Below the pieces are notes generated by a model. It was not told the origin of the DNA. It saw nothing but the letters and a program-made list of their open reading frames with translations, and searched no databases. 17,971 bases of DNA from an uncultured Oscillospiraceae bacterium (GTDB taxonomy: Bacteria > Bacillota > Clostridia > Oscillospirales > Ruminococcaceae). A program made the translations under genes and the position numbers. The stretch's first letter is position 1. Each line of letters opens with the position of its first letter. The stretch lies in contig CAKQGD010000037.1 in assembly GCA_934232845.1 (NCBI GenBank), positions 1 through 17,971 on the forward strand. The letters are read 5' to 3'. Shown here one piece after another: positions 15,017 through 17,971 of the stretch.

Positions 15017-15840
15017 GACGGCTTTTTGCTTTCGCCAGGGGTGCCGCTTTATTGGCATGCGCGGTTCTTTTTTTGTCTCTGGAAATCTTTTTAATCGGAG
15101 AGACGCTGCGGCGGGGATTGCCGGGGCTGTCGTTACGGCTGCTTTTTTCAGCGCCGCATGCGCTGACGGGAACACCGGGTCTCCTTCCTCAGGTGATCAA
15201 TACGGCACTTCTGACGGCGGCCGCGGTTTTTTTCGCCGTTCCCGCCGCGCTGCTGTGTGCGGTCTGGACCCTGCGAACCCGCCGCAGACGGCTGCGGATG
15301 GTTTTTCTGCGGGCGGCGGGGGCGCTTGCGGGCGTGCCGTCGGCGGTTTACGGGCTGTTTGGCTATTTGATTTTCGGCGGATTGTGTTCTCTTCGGTATT
15401 CTTTGCTGTCCGGTGCGCTGACGGCGGCTCTTCTCGTTCTGCCGACGACGATATTCCTGATGCGTGTGGCGCTGACCGGCGCACCGCAAGGGCTTTTGAC
15501 GGGTGCGCTGGCTCTGGGAGCGCCTGAGGGCAGGGCGGTTTTTACGGTACTGCTTCCCTCGGCGGCAAAGGGAATCGGGAGTGCGGTTTTGCTTGCGGCT
15601 TCGCGCGTTGCGGCGGAATCCGCGGCATTGGTGCTGACGTCCGGAGTGGGGGAAACGCTGCCCCGCGAAGGACTGCTGCGTCATTTTTTTCGTTCGGGTG
15701 CGACGCTGACGGTTGGAATGTACCAAAGTATTCTGGAGGGAGAAAACGATCTCGCTTTTTCCGCGGGAGTGGTGCTTCTGCTGTTGATTCTGACATTGGA
15801 TTTTTTTGCGAAGGGGGGCGCGCGATGCGGGAAAAAATAA
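15013..15840 (+). CDS. pstA: Phosphate ABC transporter permease PstA
   Basis: This is the second membrane subunit of the Pst importer, 275 residues. ATG 15013 overlaps the pstC stop and is preceded by GGAGGGGAGAG (14997-15007). The same frame is open back to 14257, but that stretch lies inside pstC and is a shadow. Six hydrophobic segments are seen. AGVPSAVYGLFGYLIF matches the conserved G-PS-YGL region, and GALALGAPEGRAVFTVLLPSA is the coupling loop. The near-C-terminal GENDLAFSAGVVLLLLIL is typical of the last helix. The gene end overlaps pstB by 16 nt, so the four subunits should be made in step. Arg, Ala and Gly content is high, in line with a GC-rich stretch of the operon. Confidence 0.9.
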   Translation: MRRLFAFARGAALLACAVLFLSLEIFLIGETLRRGLPGLSLRLLFSAPHALTGTPGLLPQVINTALLTAAAVFFAVPAALLCAVWTLRTRRRRLRMVFLRAAGALAGVPSAVYGLFGYLIFGGLCSLRYSLLSGALTAALLVLPTTIFLMRVALTGAPQGLLTGALALGAPEGRAVFTVLLPSAAKGIGSAVLLAASRVAAESAALVLTSGVGETLPREGLLRHFFRSGATLTVGMYQSILEGENDLAFSAGVVLLLLILTLDFFAKGGARCGKK

Positions 15841-16571
15841 TCGTTCGGGATCTTTGCGTCTTTTACGGAAAAAATGAGGTGCTGCGCGGTGTCAACGTTT
15901 CCATTCCGGAAAATGCCGTTACGGCCTTGGTCGGTCCCTCCGGCTGCGGAAAATCCACCTTTCTGAAATGCCTGAATCGCCTGATCGACGAGGAGGGCGC
16001 AGAGACGCGGGGATCTGTCCGGCTGGAGGGAGAGGAACTTCTCTCTGATTCGGTCGACCTTCCTGCGCTTCGCCGCCGCGTGGGAATGGTTTTTCAGACT
16101 CCGGCGCTTTTTCCGGGCAGCATCTTTGACAATGTCGCGTATGGTGTGCGGCTGCATGAGAGGCTTTCCCGCGTCAGGCTGGATCAAAGGGTGAAGTTTG
16201 CCCTGAAAAAAGCCGCCCTGCTCAAAGAGGTGGAAAACCGCCTGCACGAACCGGCAGACCGCCTTTCCGGCGGACAGCGCCAGCGTCTCTGTATTGCCAG
16301 AGCGTTGGCGGTCGAGCCTCAAGTTCTTTTGCTCGATGAGCCCACCTCGGCACTCGATCCGGTCGCGGTTTTTCAGATCGAAAAGCTGCTGACGGAACTG
16401 CGCGGACATATGACAATTGTGATTGTCACGCACAATATTGCACAGGGACGGCGGATCGCCGACCGCTGCGCTTTTTTCTCGAAAAAAACGATCCTGCAGG
16501 CAGGGCCCGCTTCTCTTCTGACGGGAACAGGTGCATGCCCGGAACTGAAAAGCTATCTGGAAAACGAATGA
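15825..16571 (+). CDS. pstB: Phosphate ABC transporter ATP-binding protein PstB
   Basis: This is the ATPase of the Pst importer, 248 residues, expected to work as a dimer beneath PstC and PstA. ATG 15825 lies within the end of pstA. Motifs are complete: Walker A GPSGCGKST (37-45), VGMVFQTPALFPGSIFDNVAYG with the Q-loop, signature LSGGQRQRL (147-155), Walker B LLLDEPTSALD (D171, E172) and the switch histidine in IVTHN. The phrase FLKCLNRLIDE after Walker A is characteristic of PstB rather than of other importers. No phoU gene follows, although phoU usually sits here; the only PhoU-like domain in the window is at the end of the Na+/phosphate cotransporter. Confidence 0.94.
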   Translation: MREKIIVRDLCVFYGKNEVLRGVNVSIPENAVTALVGPSGCGKSTFLKCLNRLIDEEGAETRGSVRLEGEELLSDSVDLPALRRRVGMVFQTPALFPGSIFDNVAYGVRLHERLSRVRLDQRVKFALKKAALLKEVENRLHEPADRLSGGQRQRLCIARALAVEPQVLLLDEPTSALDPVAVFQIEKLLTELRGHMTIVIVTHNIAQGRRIADRCAFFSKKTILQAGPASLLTGTGACPELKSYLENE

Positions 16572-16647
16572 GCCGCTGCTTTGTATGAAGAAATCTTAAA
16601 CGGATAGGGGTGTCGCCTCATAGACGAGTGGATTTTATTTTTTTTCA

Positions 16648-16686
16648 AAAGAGCATCCTTCGGTAAATCGGAGGATGCTCTTTCAG
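16648..16686 (+). terminator. Probable terminator of the pst operon
   Basis: AAAGAGCATCCTTCG (16648-16662) pairs with CGGAGGATGCTCTTT (16669-16683) with one G-T pair, a strong 15 bp stem. The T tail (TTT, then C) is poor, so efficiency is uncertain. A T-rich stretch lies before the stem rather than after it. Confidence 0.6.
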
Positions 16687-16999
16687 CTTCATCGAAAATA
16701 CGCCGCCGGTTCTGCTGATCGAATAAAAATTTCTTTCGTGGACGACATGCAAAGTGTATCACATACGAAGCGGAGAAGCCGGTGCCATACATATTACACT
16801 AAAATACCGAAGAAAAGAGATCTGCCAAAAAGCAGATCTTTCAATGTGTCTTAAGCGGCTGTACCCTTTCAGGGCTTGGAGCAAATCGCCTGTTTAACGG
16901 GTCATTTTGAGTGCTGCAGCGGCTTAAAACAGCCTTTCTTAAAAAATGAAAAAAGTACAAACTCTTCGGAACGCTTTTTCTCAAATCCCGCCAAAGCAC
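16684..16999. other. Non-coding gap with further RNA structure upstream of pyrH
   Basis: No supported gene was found. AGATCTGC (16818-16825) pairs with GCAGATCT (16832-16839). TTAAGCGGCTG (16851-16861) pairs, with one mismatch, with CAGCGGCTTAA (16917-16927); this closes a region containing CCCT/AGGG (16864-16867 with 16871-16874) and CCTG/CGGG (16889-16892 with 16898-16901), a possible three-way junction. No known riboswitch class was recognised. Confidence 0.4.
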
Positions 17000-17028
17000 T
17001 TTACAGAAAAGGAGGTTTCATGTAAAAT
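17000..17028 (+). promoter_or_regulatory. Promoter of pyrH-frr, with a buried ribosome site
   Basis: TTTACA (17000-17005), a 17 nt spacer and TAAAAT (17023-17028) make a near-ideal promoter, with transcription starting near 17035, only about 14 nt before the first pyrH ATG. The spacer contains AAAAGGAGG (17006-17014) followed by ATG-TAA (17020-17025), a start-stop unit that only a transcript from further upstream would carry. Confidence 0.7.
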
Positions 17029-17048
17029 AGAGAACAGAATACTCAAAA

Positions 17049-17789
17049 ATGAATGGGATGGATGGAATGGATTTACACTATAAACGAATCCTTTTAAAGC
17101 TCAGCGGTGAAGCCATGGCGGGCAGGCAGCATTTCGGCATTGATTACGATACCGTGCTGGAGATCTGCCGCAGCATCCGCGAATGCACCGAACTTGGCGT
17201 TGAGGTTGCGGTTGTCGTCGGCGGAGGAAACTTCTGGCGGGGCCGCAGCAGCGGAGAAATGGAACGTACCCGTGCCGACCACATCGGGATGCTGGCCACC
17301 ACAATGAACGCGCTTGCGCTGGCGGATGCGCTCGAATCTCTCGGTGTTAGGGTACGCGTGCAGACCGCTCTTGAGATGCAGGCAATCGCTGAGCCGTACA
17401 TCCGCAACAAAGCGGTGCGTCATCTGGAAAAAGGCCGTGTCGTAATCTTCGGCTGCGGTACCGGCAACCCCTATTTTTCGACGGATACCGCGGCGGCGCT
17501 GCGTGCGGCAGAGATCAACGCCGACGTGATCCTGATGGCAAAAATGGTGGACGGGGTATATGACAGCGACCCTCGCCGCAATCCCGATGCAAAACGCTTT
17601 GATACAATTTCTTTTTCCCAGATTCTGTCCCACGAACTTGCGGTCATCGATTCGACGGCAGCATCTCTCTGCCGCGACACCAAGATGCCGGTTTTGATTT
17701 TTTCTCTGTCTGATCCGCACAATATTGTGCGCGCCGTTTCCGGTGAAACCGTCGGTACGATTTTAAAGGAGGAAAACAGCCATGAGTGA
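17049..17789 (+). CDS. pyrH: UMP kinase
   Basis: UMP kinase phosphorylates UMP to UDP with ATP in pyrimidine nucleotide synthesis; it is a cytoplasmic hexamer of the amino-acid kinase fold. The predicted length is up to 246 residues. Motifs include YKRILLKLSGEAMAG near the N-terminus (phosphate binding), VVVGGGNFWRG, DHIGMLATTMNALAL, GCGTGNPYFSTDTAAALRAAEINADVILMAK and the C-terminal NIVRAVSGETVGTIL. The start is uncertain: ATG 17049, 17058 and 17067 are all in frame and none has a clear ribosome site; the family match begins only after the third. The gene precedes frr with an 8 nt overlap, the usual pyrH-frr order, but rpsB and tsf, which often come before, are absent here. Confidence 0.94.
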   Translation: MNGMDGMDLHYKRILLKLSGEAMAGRQHFGIDYDTVLEICRSIRECTELGVEVAVVVGGGNFWRGRSSGEMERTRADHIGMLATTMNALALADALESLGVRVRVQTALEMQAIAEPYIRNKAVRHLEKGRVVIFGCGTGNPYFSTDTAAALRAAEINADVILMAKMVDGVYDSDPRRNPDAKRFDTISFSQILSHELAVIDSTAASLCRDTKMPVLIFSLSDPHNIVRAVSGETVGTILKEENSHE

Positions 17790-17971
17790 TTTTGTAAAAC
17801 CCTATGAGGAAAAAATGACGAAGACCCTTGCGGTTCTTCAAAAAGATTATGCCGGAATCCGCGCAGGCCGCGCGAATCCTGCGATTCTCGACAAAGTTGT
17901 CGTTTCTTATTATGATGTTCCCACGCCGATCAACCAGATCGCGTCGATCTCGGTGAGCGAAGCGCGCATTC
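17782..17971 (+). CDS. frr: Ribosome recycling factor, 5' part (cut by window end)
   Basis: Only the first 63 codons are inside the window. ATG 17782 follows AAAGGAGG (17765-17772) by 9 nt and overlaps the end of pyrH. The visible part matches the start of ribosome recycling factor, which together with EF-G splits the post-termination ribosome: a helix ending in YAGIRAGRANPAILDKVVV, then YYDVPTPINQIASISVSEAR, the highly conserved hinge and beta region. Full-length proteins are about 185 residues. Co-transcription with pyrH is expected. Confidence 0.95.
   Translation, partial: MSDFVKPYEEKMTKTLAVLQKDYAGIRAGRANPAILDKVVVSYYDVPTPINQIASISVSEARI

Noticed and set aside
16553..16792. 79-codon open frame on the minus strand after pstB
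   Set aside because: It spans the terminator hairpin, has no ribosome site and shows no recognisable motif.

Overview
The window looks like chromosomal DNA of an anaerobic, gut-type Bacillota bacterium (class Clostridia; I would guess the Oscillospirales side). The basis is strong AGGAGG-type ribosome sites, frequent GTG starts, TTGnnn-N17-TAnnnT promoters, a TAXI-type TRAP transporter, a YacP/Rae1-type NYN domain and a pyrH-frr pair. No insertion sequence, phage gene or CRISPR array is visible.

Layout. (1) 46-3617: a TAXI-TRAP uptake operon on the + strand (binding lipoprotein, DUF1850 protein, fused permease), closed by a strong terminator. (2) 3716-4979: a PLP aminotransferase with its own promoter. 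(3) 4998-5821: a manganese exporter (mntP) behind a ~230 nt leader that can fold in two mutually exclusive ways. (4) 5964-7826: a Na+/phosphate cotransporter with a PhoU-like tail and a structured leader, ending in a terminator usable from both strands. (5) 7890-10502, - strand: an 870-residue TetM/EF-G-like ribosomal GTPase fused to a C-terminal Rae1/YacP-like NYN nuclease domain, the most interesting gene here. (6) 10586 onward: a GIY-YIG protein divergent from the fusion, whose reading frame runs deep into the convergent yczE-like membrane gene (10928-11599, -). (7) 11719-12726: adenosine deaminase. (8) 12835-12910: tRNA-Ala(GGC) with promoter and terminator. (9) 12961-13301: a non-coding stretch with several hairpins. 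(10) 13302-16571: a compact pstS-pstC-pstA-pstB phosphate ABC operon without phoU. (11) 16572-17048: a second structured non-coding stretch. (12) 17049-17971: pyrH and the 5' part of frr, cut by the window edge.

Together, two independent phosphate importers (a Na+ symporter and Pst), metal efflux, TRAP uptake and nucleoside salvage surround a core of translation genes (tRNA-Ala, frr, and the GTPase-nuclease fusion). Coding sequence is dense, with overlapping starts and stops inside the operons. The non-coding gaps hold most of the unexplained structure.
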